DNA from: Streptomyces roseolilacinus
GTDB lineage: Bacteria > Actinomycetota > Actinomycetes > Streptomycetales > Streptomycetaceae
DNA length: 64,000 nucleotides
NCBI RefSeq assembly: GCF_014649335.1
Contig: NZ_BMSV01000001.1
Span: 186,001-250,000, forward strand
Direction: 5' to 3'
The translations under genes were made by a program, and so were the position numbers. Shown in pieces: positions 8,073-17,146 of the stretch (position 1 is its first letter; each line of letters starts with the position of its first letter). The notes beneath the pieces were generated by a model, which was given only the letters and a program-made list of their open reading frames with translations, was not told where the DNA came from and did no database searches.

Positions 8073-11000
8073 GTGTCGTCTCAGTCCCCCAGTAACTCGA
8101 GCATCTCGTCCGACCAAGACGGTCAGGGCCAGAGCCCTGCGGCCGCCTTCGGTGCCAATGAGTGGCTCGTCGACGAGATCTACCAGCAGTACCTCCAGGA
8201 CCCGAATTCGGTCGACCGCGCCTGGTGGGACTTCTTCGCCGATTACAAGCCGGGTGCCTCCGGCTCGGCGGACAAGCCCGCAGGCGAGGCTCCCGCGGCC
8301 TCGGGGGCCGCGGGCACCGTGACGCAGCCGGCCCCGGCCGCGGAGGCGCCCACCGCACAGGCCCCCGCCGCCCCGGCCGCGCCCGCCCCGCAGGCGGCCG
8401 CGCCCGCCGCACAGGCCCCCGCTCCGGCCCCCGCGCAGCCCGCGGCCGCCGCCCCCGCCGCTCCGGCGAAGGCGGCCCCCGCCGCCAAGCCGGCCGCCGC
8501 CAAGCCCGCCCCCGCGGCGAAGGCCGCCCCGGCGGCCGAGGCCCCGGCCGGTCCGGAGTTCGTGACGCTGCGCGGCCCCGCCGGCGCCGTCGCGAAGAAC
8601 ATGGACGCCTCGCTGGAGATGCCGACCGCCACCTCGGTCCGCGCCGTCCCGGTGAAGCTGCTGTTCGACAACCGCATCGTCATCAACAACCACCTGAAGC
8701 GGGCCCGCGGCGGGAAGATCTCCTTCACCCACGTCATCGGCTACGCGATGGTGCAGGCCATCAAGGCGATGCCCGCCATGAACTGGTCCTACCAGCTCAA
8801 GGACGGCAAGCCGACCCTGGTGAAGCCGGAGCACGTCAACCTCGGCCTCGCCATCGACCTGGTGAAGCCGAACGGCGACCGCCAGCTCGTCGTCGCGGCC
8901 ATCAAGAAGGCCGAGACGCTGGGCTTCTTCGAGTTCTGGCAGGCCTACGAGGACATCGTCCGCCGCGCCCGCGCCAACAAGCTCACGATGGACGACTTCA
9001 CCGGCGTCACGGTCTCCCTGACCAACCCGGGCGGCCTCGGCACGGTCCACTCCGTGCCGCGCCTCATGCCCGGCCAGTCGGTGATCATGGGCGTCGGCTC
9101 GATGGACTACCCGGCCGAGTTCCAGGGCACGTCCCAGGACACCCTGAACAAGCTGGGCGTCTCCAAGGTGATGACCCTCACCTCGACGTACGACCACCGC
9201 GTCATCCAGGGCGCCGCCTCCGGCGAGTTCCTGCGGATCGTCGCGAACCTCCTCCTCGGCGAGGACGGCTTCTACGACGACGTCTTCAAGTCGCTGCGCA
9301 TCCCCTACGAGCCGGTCCGCTGGCTCAAGGACATCGACGCGTCGCACGACGACGACGTCACCAAGGCCGCGCGCGTCTTCGAGCTGATCCACTCCTACCG
9401 GGTCCGCGGCCACGTCATGGCCGACACCGACCCGCTGGAGTACCGCCAGCGCAAGCACCCCGACCTGGACATCACCGAACACGGCCTCACCCTGTGGGAC
9501 CTGGAGCGGGAGTTCGCGGTCGGCGGCTTCGGCGGCAAGTCGATGATGAAGCTGCGCGACATCCTCGGCGTCCTGCGCGACTCGTACTGCCGCACCACCG
9601 GCATCGAGTTCATGCACATCCAGGACCCCAAGCAGCGCAAGTGGATCCAGGACCGCGTGGAGCGCCCGCACTCCAAGCCGGAGCGCGAAGAGCAGCTGCG
9701 CATCCTGCGCCGGCTGAACGCGGCGGAGGCGTTCGAGACCTTCCTGCAGACGAAGTACGTCGGCCAGAAGCGGTTCAGCCTGGAGGGCGGCGAGTCCGTC
9801 ATCCCGCTGCTCGACGCGGTGATCGACTCGGCCGCCGAGTCCCGCCTCGACGAGGTCGTCATCGGCATGGCCCACCGCGGCCGCCTGAACGTCCTGGCGA
9901 ACATCGTCGGCAAGTCGTACGCGCAGATCTTCCGCGAGTTCGAGGGCAACCTCGACCCGAAGTCGATGCACGGCTCCGGCGACGTCAAGTACCACCTGGG
10001 CGCCGAGGGGACCTTCACCGGCCTCGACGGCGAGCAGATCAAGGTCAGCCTGGTCGCGAACCCGTCCCACCTGGAGGCCGTCGACCCGGTCCTGGAGGGC
10101 GTCGTCCGCGCCAAGCAGGACATCATCGGCAAGGCCGGCACGGACTTCACCGTCCTGCCCGTGGCCCTGCACGGTGACGCGGCCTTCGCCGGCCAGGGCG
10201 TCGTCGCCGAGACGCTGAACATGTCGCAGCTGCGCGGCTACCGCACCGGCGGCACGGTCCACATCGTCATCAACAACCAGGTCGGCTTCACCGCCGCCCC
10301 GGAGTCCTCGCGCTCCTCGATGTACGCCACGGACGTGGCCCGCATGATCGAGGCGCCGATCTTCCACGTGAACGGCGACGACCCGGAGGCGTGCGTCCGC
10401 GTGGCGCGGCTCGCCTTCGAGTTCCGCCAGACGTTCAACAAGGACGTCGTGATCGACCTCATCTGCTACCGCCGCCGCGGTCACAACGAGGGCGACAACC
10501 CGCAGTTCACCAACCCGGCGATGGTCTCGCTGATCGACAAGAAGCGCTCGGTGCGCAAGCTGTACACCGAGTCGCTGATCGGCCGCGGCGACATCACCCT
10601 GGAGGAGGCGGAGCAGGCGCTCCAGGACTTCCAGGGCCAGCTGGAGAAGGTCTTCACCGAAGTCCGCGAGGCCACGACGCAGCCCGCCGCCACGCAGGCG
10701 GTCGACCCGCAGGCCGGCTTCCCGGCGGAGGACGTGAACACGGCCGTCTCGCAGGAGGCCGTCAAGCGGATCGCCGAGTCGCAGGTCAACATCCCCGACC
10801 ACATCACCGTGCACCCGCGCCTGATGCCGCAGCTGCAGCGCCGCGCGGCGTCCATCGGGGACGGCACGATCGACTGGGGCATGGGCGAGACCCTCGCCAT
10901 CGGCTCGCTGCTGATGGAGGGCGTCCCGGTCCGGCTCGCCGGCCAGGACTCCCGCCGCGGCACGTTCGGCCAGCGCCACGCGGTGCTGGTGGACCAGGAG

Positions 11001-11918
11001 ACCAACGAGGACTACACCCCGCTGCTCTACCTGTCCGACGACCAGGCCCGCTACAACGTCTACGACTCGCTCCTCAGCGAGTACGCGGCGATGGGCTTCG
11101 AGTACGGCTACTCGCTGGCCCGCCCGGACGCGCTGGTCATGTGGGAGGCCCAGTTCGGCGACTTCGTCAACGGCGCGCAGACGGTCGTCGACGAGTTCAT
11201 CTCCTCCGCCGAGCAGAAGTGGGGCCAGACCTCCGGCGTCACGCTGCTGCTGCCGCACGGCTACGAGGGCCAGGGCCCGGACCACTCGTCCGCCCGCCCG
11301 GAGCGCTTCCTCCAGATGTGCGCGCAGAACAACATGACGGTCGCCATGCCGACGCTCCCGTCGAACTACTTCCACCTCCTGCGGTGGCAGGTGCACAACC
11401 CGCACCACAAGCCGCTGGTCGTCTTCACGCCGAAGTCGATGCTGCGCCTGAAGGCCGCCGCGTCGAAGGTGGAGGAGTTCACGTCCGGCTCGTTCCGCCC
11501 GGTCATCGGCGACGCGTCGGCCGAGCCGTCCGCCGTCCGCAAGGTCGTCTTCTGCGCCGGCAAGGTCTACTACGACCTGGAGGCCGAGCGGCAGAAGCGC
11601 GGCGTCACGGACACGGCGATCATCCGCCTGGAGCGGCTGTACCCGCTGCCGGGCGCCCAGCTCCAGGCCGAGATCGCCAAGTACCCGAACGCCGAGAAGT
11701 ACATCTGGGCGCAGGAGGAGCCGGCGAACCAGGGTGCGTGGCCGTTCATCGCGCTGAACCTGATCGACCACCTGGACCTGGCGGTCGGCGCGGACATCCC
11801 GCACGGCGAGCGCCTGCGCCGCATCTCGCGGCCGCACAGCTCGTCCCCCGCGGTCGGCTCGGCCAAGCGCCACCAGGCCGAGCAGATGCAGCTGGTCAAC
11901 GAGGTCTTCGAGGCCTGA
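8073..11918 (+). CDS. kgd: Multifunctional 2-oxoglutarate metabolism enzyme (E1/E2-like)
   Basis: 1281-residue TCA-cycle enzyme of the actinobacterial KGD/SucA type. It has an N-terminal segment with the [20 protein letters not shown] motif, then a roughly 95-residue Ala/Pro/Lys linker (about 70-165), an E2-like succinyltransferase domain ending in DHRVIQGA (about residue 375), and a thiamine-diphosphate E1 domain ([18 protein letters not shown] near 701; a C-terminal transketolase-like part). There is no lipoyl domain, as in the mycobacterial enzyme. The start is taken as the GTG at 8073, because GGAAGAGGG lies a few bases upstream and homologues begin SSQSPSN; an in-frame GTG at 8046 is less likely. 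In relatives it works with E2/E3 partners and is inhibited by the FHA protein GarA. Confidence 0.95.
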   Translation: MSSQSPSNSSISSDQDGQGQSPAAAFGANEWLVDEIYQQYLQDPNSVDRAWWDFFADYKPGASGSADKPAGEAPAASGAAGTVTQPAPAAEAPTAQAPAAPAAPAPQAAAPAAQAPAPAPAQPAAAAPAAPAKAAPAAKPAAAKPAPAAKAAPAAEAPAGPEFVTLRGPAGAVAKNMDASLEMPTATSVRAVPVKLLFDNRIVINNHLKRARGGKISFTHVIGYAMVQAIKAMPAMNWSYQLKDGKPTLVKPEHVNLGLAIDLVKPNGDRQLVVAAIKKAETLGFFEFWQAYEDIVRRARANKLTMDDFTGVTVSLTNPGGLGTVHSVPRLMPGQSVIMGVGSMDYPAEFQGTSQDTLNKLGVSKVMTLTSTYDHRVIQGAASGEFLRIVANLLLGEDGFYDDVFKSLRIPYEPVRWLKDIDASHDDDVTKAARVFELIHSYRVRGHVMADTDPLEYRQRKHPDLDITEHGLTLWDLEREFAVGGFGGKSMMKLRDILGVLRDSYCRTTGIEFMHIQDPKQRKWIQDRVERPHSKPEREEQLRILRRLNAAEAFETFLQTKYVGQKRFSLEGGESVIPLLDAVIDSAAESRLDEVVIGMAHRGRLNVLANIVGKSYAQIFREFEGNLDPKSMHGSGDVKYHLGAEGTFTGLDGEQIKVSLVANPSHLEAVDPVLEGVVRAKQDIIGKAGTDFTVLPVALHGDAAFAGQGVVAETLNMSQLRGYRTGGTVHIVINNQVGFTAAPESSRSSMYATDVARMIEAPIFHVNGDDPEACVRVARLAFEFRQTFNKDVVIDLICYRRRGHNEGDNPQFTNPAMVSLIDKKRSVRKLYTESLIGRGDITLEEAEQALQDFQGQLEKVFTEVREATTQPAATQAVDPQAGFPAEDVNTAVSQEAVKRIAESQVNIPDHITVHPRLMPQLQRRAASIGDGTIDWGMGETLAIGSLLMEGVPVRLAGQDSRRGTFGQRHAVLVDQETNEDYTPLLYLSDDQARYNVYDSLLSEYAAMGFEYGYSLARPDALVMWEAQFGDFVNGAQTVVDEFISSAEQKWGQTSGVTLLLPHGYEGQGPDHSSARPERFLQMCAQNNMTVAMPTLPSNYFHLLRWQVHNPHHKPLVVFTPKSMLRLKAAASKVEEFTSGSFRPVIGDASAEPSAVRKVVFCAGKVYYDLEAERQKRGVTDTAIIRLERLYPLPGAQLQAEIAKYPNAEKYIWAQEEPANQGAWPFIALNLIDHLDLAVGADIPHGERLRRISRPHSSSPAVGSAKRHQAEQMQLVNEVFEA

Positions 11919-11939
11919 CCGGCGACCGTCCGCACCTGC

Positions 11940-11975
11940 GGAGGGCCCGGCACCCCAGGGGGTGCCGGGCCCTCC
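11940..11975 (+). terminator. kgd terminator hairpin
   Basis: A 16-bp perfect GC-rich inverted repeat (11940-11955 with 11960-11975, loop of four bases) 22 bases after the kgd stop. Confidence 0.8.
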
Positions 11976-12044
11976 GGCGTACCGGTCGCCCTACTCTGGG
12001 AGGGAACACCGGGGAGCGCCCCGGCAGGATTCAGGAGACGTGTC

Positions 12045-12224
12045 TTGTACTTCACCGATCGTGGCATCGAGGAGCTGGAGAAGCGGCGTGGCGAGGAGGA
12101 GGTCACCTTCGAGTGGCTCGCCGAGCAGCTGCGGACGTTCGTGGACCTGAACCCGGACTTCGAGGTGCCGGTCGAGCGGCTGGCGACGTGGCTGGCGCGG
12201 CTGGACGACGAGGACGACGAGTAG
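12045..12224 (+). CDS. Small conserved acidic protein (DUF6104-like)
   Basis: 59-residue protein MYFTDRGIEELEKRRGEEE..., highly acidic with a terminal DDEDDE tail, too short for usual gene calls. It begins with TTG. An AGGAG site 7 bases upstream and the compact reading frame support it, and I recall a near-identical conserved Streptomyces protein of the DUF6104 family next to kgd. Function unknown. Its stop abuts the stop of the convergent membrane protein at 12225. Confidence 0.8.
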   Translation: MYFTDRGIEELEKRRGEEEVTFEWLAEQLRTFVDLNPDFEVPVERLATWLARLDDEDDE

Positions 12225-13034
12225 TCACCCGTACGACGCGGGGCGCCGCCCCGAGGCGAGCCCCAGCGCGCCCTGGGCGGTGAGCAGCGCCCCGGCGCAC
12301 CCCCAGCCGGGGCTGGGGGTGCGCCGGGCCAGGGCCCAGACCAGGAGCGGCAGGCCGACGGCGAGTTGGACGCCGGCGACGGCGAGGCGGACGCGGGCCG
12401 GGGCGGCGGGCGTCCCCCGGCCCGCGGCGTCCGGTTCGGCGCGGGCGGTGTCGCGCCGGTCGGGGCCCTCGACGTCGCGCGCGCCGGGACGGGTCCGGGC
12501 GGCGGCCCGCAGGTGCGCGGTGGTCCCGCCGGGCTGCACGCCGGGCGGTGGCTCCAGTCCGAGGCGGGTGAGCACGGCGACCAGGCCGAGGAGGCGGGCG
12601 CGGGCGTCGGCGTGCGGGTCGGGGCGGGTGAGGGCCTGGAGGTCCTGCACGTCGAGGACCGGGTCGAGGCCGAGGCGTTCGGCGAAGGTGAGCATGGCCT
12701 CGTCCTCGCCGACGGGGGTGCCGTCCGCGAGCCAGGTGTAGTCGACGGGCCTGCGGAAGCCGTACGCGAGGGTGTGGCCGGCCCGTTCGCCGTCCCACCA
12801 CAGGGCGACGACCGGCCAGGGCGCGCCGACGCCGAGGGCGGTGGCCCATCCGGTGGCGATCCGTTCGACCGGTTCGGAGCCGTCGAGCCAGGGGCGACCC
12901 TCGGGGACGAGGACGCTCCAGCCCGTGCCCGCCGGTGCGAGGACCATGGGCTCGCGCAGCAGGTGGGCCGGGGCGGCGACGGCGTCGGGTTCGGCCCGGC
13001 AGAGCAGCAGCACGCCGGTCGGTGTCGCGTCCAT
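12225..13034 (-). CDS. Hypothetical protein with C-terminal membrane helix
   Basis: 269 residues. The N-terminal 170 residues look globular (WLDGSEP, VALWWDGERAGHTLAYGFRRPVDYTW, FAERLGLDPVLDV). After a low-complexity Arg/Ala linker come one or two hydrophobic segments (VRLAVAGVQLAVGLPLLVWAL and GCAGALLTAQGALGLASG). I do not recognise a characterised family. The ATG at 13034 (MDATPTG) is chosen, with a TAGCGT -10-like hexamer directly upstream suggesting a leaderless message. Divergent from the PadR operon. Confidence 0.65.
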   Translation of the reverse strand: MDATPTGVLLLCRAEPDAVAAPAHLLREPMVLAPAGTGWSVLVPEGRPWLDGSEPVERIATGWATALGVGAPWPVVALWWDGERAGHTLAYGFRRPVDYTWLADGTPVGEDEAMLTFAERLGLDPVLDVQDLQALTRPDPHADARARLLGLVAVLTRLGLEPPPGVQPGGTTAHLRAAARTRPGARDVEGPDRRDTARAEPDAAGRGTPAAPARVRLAVAGVQLAVGLPLLVWALARRTPSPGWGCAGALLTAQGALGLASGRRPASYG

Positions 13035-13073
13035 GAGCCATACGCTAGGGCAATTTGCCCGTTTATGGCGGTC

Positions 13074-13130
13074 TTGACTTGCCTCGACCGCGATATATCG
13101 TGGATTCGGGGGAGGAGACGCGATATGCCG
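13074..13130 (+). promoter_or_regulatory. PadR-operon promoter with palindromic operator
   Basis: TTGACT (13074-13079) and TATCGT (13096-13101) form a good promoter with a 16-base spacer. A perfect palindrome CGATATATCG (13091-13100) covers the -10, and a second half ACGCGATATG (13118-13127) follows. This AT-rich island in a GC-rich region is most simply an autoregulatory PadR operator. Confidence 0.6.
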
Positions 13131-13182
13131 CGTCCCGGCGGTGCGGGGCGCCGGGAGCCGAGAAGCCGAGAAGGGCAGCACC

Positions 13183-13290
13183 ATGCCAGAGTGGTCCGTC
13201 ACCGAGCCGACGGGGCTCACCCCCCGCACCCCCGCGGCCGCGCCCGGCGCGGCCACCACCGAGGGCCTCCCCTCCGGAAAGGCGCGGTGA
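13183..13290 (+). pseudogene. 35-codon remnant of a DUF4097 gene
   Basis: An ATG with a GAGAAGGGC ribosome site opens a 35-residue frame beginning MPEWSVTEP, the N-terminus I recall for the DUF4097 (adhesin-like beta-helix) protein usually encoded in front of this PadR gene in Streptomyces. After nine residues the sequence departs to a Pro/Ala-rich tail and stops at 13290, one base before the PadR start. I infer an internal deletion that kept the start and perhaps the last codons. It may still act as a leader frame coupling translation to PadR. Confidence 0.45.
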
Positions 13291-13291
13291 C

Positions 13292-14236
13292 GTGCCCTCC
13301 GTGTTCGCCCACGGCCGTCTGCGGCTGTACCTGCTGAAGCTGCTCGACGAGGCCCCCCGCCACGGCTACGAGGTGATCCGGCTCCTGGAGGAGCGCTTCC
13401 AGGGGCTGTACGCGCCCTCCGCGGGCACCGTCTACCCGAGGCTCGCCAAGCTGGAGGCCGAGGGGCTGGTCAGGCACGCCTCGGAGGGCGGCCGCAAGGT
13501 GTACTCGATCACCGACGCCGGCCGCGCGGAGCTCGCGGCGCGCAGGAGTGAGCTGGCCCACCTGGAGCAGGAGATCCGCGAGGCGGTGGCCGAGCTGACC
13601 ACCGAGGTCCGCGACGACGCGCGGGACCCGGCGGGGCGGCCGCGCGGCGGGATACGGACGCCGGGCGGGACGCGCCGTACGGGGGACCGCCCGGGCGGCG
13701 GGCAGGAGTGGGAGGCGTGGCGCACCGCGAAGGAGGAGCTGCGGCGGGCCCGGCAGGAGTGGCACGAGCAGACCCGGCGGGCCAAGGACGAGGCGCGCCG
13801 CGCCCGCGAGGAGGCGCAGAACGCGCGCCGCCAGGCGCAGGAGGCCCAGGAGCGGGTCCGCCAGGAGGTGCAGAAGGCCGCCCAGCAGGTCCAGGAGCAC
13901 CTGGCGCGGGGCGACTGGCCCTCCGGGGTGCGGGACGGGCTGGCGGACCTGACGGACCGTCTGGGCGGCCTCCTGGGCGGCCCGGGAGGCGGCTCCCGGC
14001 CCCCCGGCACGGCGCCCGGCCCCGGCCCCGTCCGCGCCCCGGACCGGGCCGGGGAGGCCGGGGCCGCCGGCGACCCGGTCCGCGACCTGGAGCGCCTGCT
14101 GGACCGCTTCCGCGACGAGGTGCGGGACGCCGCCCGCGACCACGGCGTGACGCCCGGGCAGCTGTCGGAGGTCCGCCGCCACCTGGCGGCGGCGGCGGAC
14201 CGCGTCACCTCCCTGCTCCGCCCGGACGGGGACTGA
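13292..14236 (+). CDS. PadR-family transcriptional regulator with long C-terminal coiled coil
   Basis: 314 residues. Residues 1-85 form the PadR winged helix (FAHGRLRLYLLKLL, HGYEVIRLLEERF, YPRLAKLEAEGLV, GRKVYSITDAG). The rest is a very charged region with a predicted coiled coil (REEAQNARRQAQEAQERV, about residues 170-205) and Gly/Pro linkers, ending in a helical segment. Start is the GTG at 13292, with GGAAAGG nine bases upstream. Probably autoregulatory through the palindromic promoter upstream of 13183. The long C-terminal half is typical of this Streptomyces PadR lineage, but its role is unknown. Confidence 0.88.
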   Translation: MPSVFAHGRLRLYLLKLLDEAPRHGYEVIRLLEERFQGLYAPSAGTVYPRLAKLEAEGLVRHASEGGRKVYSITDAGRAELAARRSELAHLEQEIREAVAELTTEVRDDARDPAGRPRGGIRTPGGTRRTGDRPGGGQEWEAWRTAKEELRRARQEWHEQTRRAKDEARRAREEAQNARRQAQEAQERVRQEVQKAAQQVQEHLARGDWPSGVRDGLADLTDRLGGLLGGPGGGSRPPGTAPGPGPVRAPDRAGEAGAAGDPVRDLERLLDRFRDEVRDAARDHGVTPGQLSEVRRHLAAAADRVTSLLRPDGD

Positions 14237-14262
14237 CCGGCGGCCCGGCGCGGGCCCGCGCC

Positions 14263-15678
14263 TCAGCGCCGGGTCACCCGGAGCGTGACCGTCGCGCCCG
14301 GAACCGCCCGTACCGTCACCCGCGTCGCCCGCCCGGACGCCGGCACCTCGGTCCGGCCGGGCCGGGCGCGGCCCTCGACCCCGACGCGCCAGCCGCGCGG
14401 GGAGGGCGGGAGGGAGAGCTCCGTGGCGCCGGGGCGGGCGGTGTAGGTGACGCGGTACGCGTCCGGGGCGTGGACCTCGTCGCGTACCTCGCCCGCCACC
14501 GCCGTGGCGTACGGCGCGACCGTCAGGCCCTTGTGGGCGCGGAACCGGCCCTCCGCGTCCAGGGCGCAGTACCCGCCGCCGTAGCACCACACGTAGCCCG
14601 CCCAGCCGGAGCTGTAGCGGTTCAGCGAGGCGAGCGCGTCGCGGTGGAAGCGGCCCATGTTCGGCAGGGAGCTGTCCGGCGGGCCCCACTCCCCCACGAC
14701 GACCGGCACCCGGTGCGTCCGGGGGTACGCCACGACCGCCGCCTCGTACGCCTCGATCCAGCCCGCCGCCGGGTCGTAGTCGGCGCCCGCCTCCATCGCC
14801 GTGCTGTAGAAGTGCGGGGCGTACACGACCTTCGGGTCGTCGATCCGGCCGAGCCCGGTGGGCACGCCCTCGCCGATGATCGGCGTCGGCTCGACGAACA
14901 GCCAGCCGTCCCGGTCCACGGCGCGCACGGCCGCCGCGAGCCGCCGGTACATCGGCGTCAGCTGCTCGGCCTCGATGCGGCGGGCCGCCGCGGGGAGGTC
15001 CTCGCCGTCGCGCAACTCCCCCATCGGCTCGTTGATCAGGTCGTATCCGAGGACCGCCGGGTGGTCCCCGAACCGGTCGGCGAGGACCCGCCACATCGCG
15101 GCCTGCGCCCGGCGCAGGTCCTCGTCCTCGTAGAGGTGGGTGAAGGCCCGCTGCACGGCCGGTTCGAAGTACTCGGCGAACCAGTCGTCGGGGTGCGGGG
15201 TGAACGGCAGCCCGTCGGTGCGGGTCGCCCACTCCGGTACGCCCCGGTGGCCGAAGGCCGGGCCGAAGACGTCCTGGTGGGCGTCGATGACGACGTGGAC
15301 GCGGTACGCGCGGGCCCAGTCCAGGACGCGTTCGATCTTCCGCAGGTACGCCTCGCTGTACCGGCCGCGGACCGGTTCCAGGTCGTCCCAGAAGACCAGG
15401 AGGCGGGCGAAGTCGAAGCCGTGCGCGGCGAGGTCGCGGAAGTGGCGCTCGGTGACGGCGGACAGGGCGGCGTCGCCGCGGTGGGTCTTGTCCTCGACGT
15501 TCCAGCCGCGCAGGGTGAGCACGCGGCCCCGGTCGTCGGTGAGGTCGGGGATGCGGGCCGCGGCGGTGGCCGTACTCGCGGCGGGAGTGGCGGGCTCGGG
15601 TGCGGTGGCCGCCCCGGCCGCGGGGCAGGCCCCGGCGAGCAGGGCGGTGAGGGCGACGGCGCTGACGGTGGTACGCAT
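14263..15678 (-). CDS. Secreted GH5 glycosidase, endoglycoceramidase-like
   Basis: 471 residues with a Sec signal peptide (about residues 1-24, cleaved after AGAA). The catalytic domain has GH5 motifs: LRGWNVEDKTHRGD near the mature N-terminus, HVVIDAHQD, the acid/base Glu in LINEPMGE, PHFYS and the nucleophile Glu in VVVGEWGPP. A small C-terminal beta domain follows. The closest functional match is endoglycosylceramidase/cellulase-type GH5. The substrate cannot be settled from sequence. ATG at 15678 with GGAGG six bases upstream. Stands alone. Confidence 0.85.
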   Translation of the reverse strand: MRTTVSAVALTALLAGACPAAGAATAPEPATPAASTATAAARIPDLTDDRGRVLTLRGWNVEDKTHRGDAALSAVTERHFRDLAAHGFDFARLLVFWDDLEPVRGRYSEAYLRKIERVLDWARAYRVHVVIDAHQDVFGPAFGHRGVPEWATRTDGLPFTPHPDDWFAEYFEPAVQRAFTHLYEDEDLRRAQAAMWRVLADRFGDHPAVLGYDLINEPMGELRDGEDLPAAARRIEAEQLTPMYRRLAAAVRAVDRDGWLFVEPTPIIGEGVPTGLGRIDDPKVVYAPHFYSTAMEAGADYDPAAGWIEAYEAAVVAYPRTHRVPVVVGEWGPPDSSLPNMGRFHRDALASLNRYSSGWAGYVWCYGGGYCALDAEGRFRAHKGLTVAPYATAVAGEVRDEVHAPDAYRVTYTARPGATELSLPPSPRGWRVGVEGRARPGRTEVPASGRATRVTVRAVPGATVTLRVTRR

Positions 15679-15783
15679 GGTGAACCTCCGGCATGGCGTG
15701 ACGTGACGCTCGTACGCGACGCGATGCCGGAGATCCCACCAGCAGACCTGACGGCCCCTCAAGGGGCAGTCAGGTCAAGGGTG

Positions 15784-16752
15784 TCAGGAGGCGGGCGTCA
15801 GCACGACCTTCCCGAACAGGTCGCCGGACTCCATCTTGGCGAAGCCCTCCCGCGCCCGGTCCAGCGGCAGCACCTCGTCGATCACCGGCCGGACCCCGGT
15901 CGTGGCGCAGAAGGACAGCAGGTCCTCCAGCTCGTCCTTGGAGCCCATGGTCGAGCCGACGACCTTCAGCTCCAGGAAGAAGATCCGGGTCAGCTCGGCG
16001 TGCGAGGGCCGGTCGCCGCTCGTCGCGCCGGAGATGACCAGGGTGCCGCCCGGCCGCAGCGACTTGACCGAGTGGGACCAGGTGGCGGCGCCGACCGTCT
16101 CGATGACGGCGTCCACCCGCTGCGGCAGTCGCGCGCCCGGCTCGAACGCGTCGACGGCGCCCAGGTCGACGGCGCGCTTGCGCTTGGCCTCGTCGCGGCT
16201 GGTGGCGAAGACCCGCAGCCCGGCGGCCTTCCCCAGCACGATCGCGGCGGTCGCGACGCCGCCGCCCGCGCCCTGGACGAGCACGGAGTCGCCGGGGCGG
16301 ACCCCGGCGTTGGTGAACAGCATCCGGTACGCGGTGAGCCAGGCGGTGGGGAGGCAGGCGGCCTCCTCGAAGCTCAGCTCCTTCGGCTTGGGCAGCACGT
16401 TCCAGGTGGGCACGGCGACCCGCTCGGCGAACGTGCCCTGGTAGCGCTCGGTCAGGATGGAGCGGGGCTCGCGGGGCCCGACCCCGTGGCCGGTCTGGCC
16501 GATGACGGAGTGGATGACGACCTCGTTGCCGTCCTCGTCGACGCCGGCGGCGTCGCAGCCGAGGATCATCGGCAGCTTGTCCTCGGGCAGGCCGACCCCA
16601 CGCAGGGACCACAGATCGTGGTGGTTGAGGGAGGCGGCCCTGACGGTGACGGTGGTCCAGCCCGGTCGTGCCTCGGGTTCCGGGCGGTCACCCAGCTCGA
16701 GGCCGTTGAGGGGTTGATCGCGGTCGATACGTGCGGCGTAGGCAGCGAACAT
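15784..16752 (-). CDS. Zinc-binding-type (quinone) oxidoreductase, MDR family
   Basis: 322-residue NAD(P)-dependent medium-chain dehydrogenase/reductase. It has the GroES-like N-terminal domain (SLNHHDLWSLRG, ILGCDAAG, residues about 45-75) and a Rossmann domain with VQGAGGGVATAA near residue 145 and a conserved KSLRPGGTLVISG strand. The structural zinc cysteines of alcohol dehydrogenases are absent, so it is more like the quinone-reductase branch. ATG at 16752. A TAGTCT -10-like element just upstream suggests a leaderless or very short leader. Substrate unknown. Confidence 0.85.
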   Translation of the reverse strand: MFAAYAARIDRDQPLNGLELGDRPEPEARPGWTTVTVRAASLNHHDLWSLRGVGLPEDKLPMILGCDAAGVDEDGNEVVIHSVIGQTGHGVGPREPRSILTERYQGTFAERVAVPTWNVLPKPKELSFEEAACLPTAWLTAYRMLFTNAGVRPGDSVLVQGAGGGVATAAIVLGKAAGLRVFATSRDEAKRKRAVDLGAVDAFEPGARLPQRVDAVIETVGAATWSHSVKSLRPGGTLVISGATSGDRPSHAELTRIFFLELKVVGSTMGSKDELEDLLSFCATTGVRPVIDEVLPLDRAREGFAKMESGDLFGKVVLTPAS

Positions 16753-17146
16753 GGCCCTGAGACTAGGCGCGCACGGTGCGCGACGGAACCACACCCCGAT
16801 GTGACGCACGTCCCTCCGCCCCCTTCCGCCCCGGCGCCACCCGCCCGTTCGGCCGGCGACCGGCCGCTGCGCGGCGGCGGATCCGCCCCGGGACGGCGGG
16901 CGGGCCCCGCGCCCCGCCGGGCTCCGTCCCGCCGGGCGGGCGGCTCCCGGCGGACGGCGATCCACGGCGGACGGCGGCCCGGGGCAGGCGCTCCGGAGCG
17001 GGCGGCGGCCCGGGCAGCCGGCCCAGGACGGGCGGCCCAAGGGGGCGGCTCCCGCCCCGGCGGGGGCCGGGGATCCGCGCCCCGGTACGCCGAAGGGCCG
17101 CACCGCGGTCCCCCGCACGGGGTGGCGATGCGGCCCTCCGGGTGGG
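16753..17146. other. Non-coding GC-rich gap
   Basis: About 390 bases between the oxidoreductase start and the malic enzyme stop. Apart from the malic enzyme terminator at its right edge and the short oxidoreductase promoter at its left edge, I see only low-complexity GC-rich sequence with spurious frames. Confidence 0.6.
17094..17137 (-). terminator. Malic enzyme terminator hairpin
   Basis: AGGGCCGCA (17094-17102) pairs with TGCGGCCCT (17129-17137), enclosing a further GC-rich stem, immediately after the malic enzyme stop. Confidence 0.65.

Noticed and set aside
7887..11873. A 1328-codon open frame on the minus strand opposite kgd
   Set aside because: It is antisense to a clearly functional gene, has an Arg/Val/Leu/Asp-rich composition typical of antisense frames in high-GC DNA, and shows no domain.
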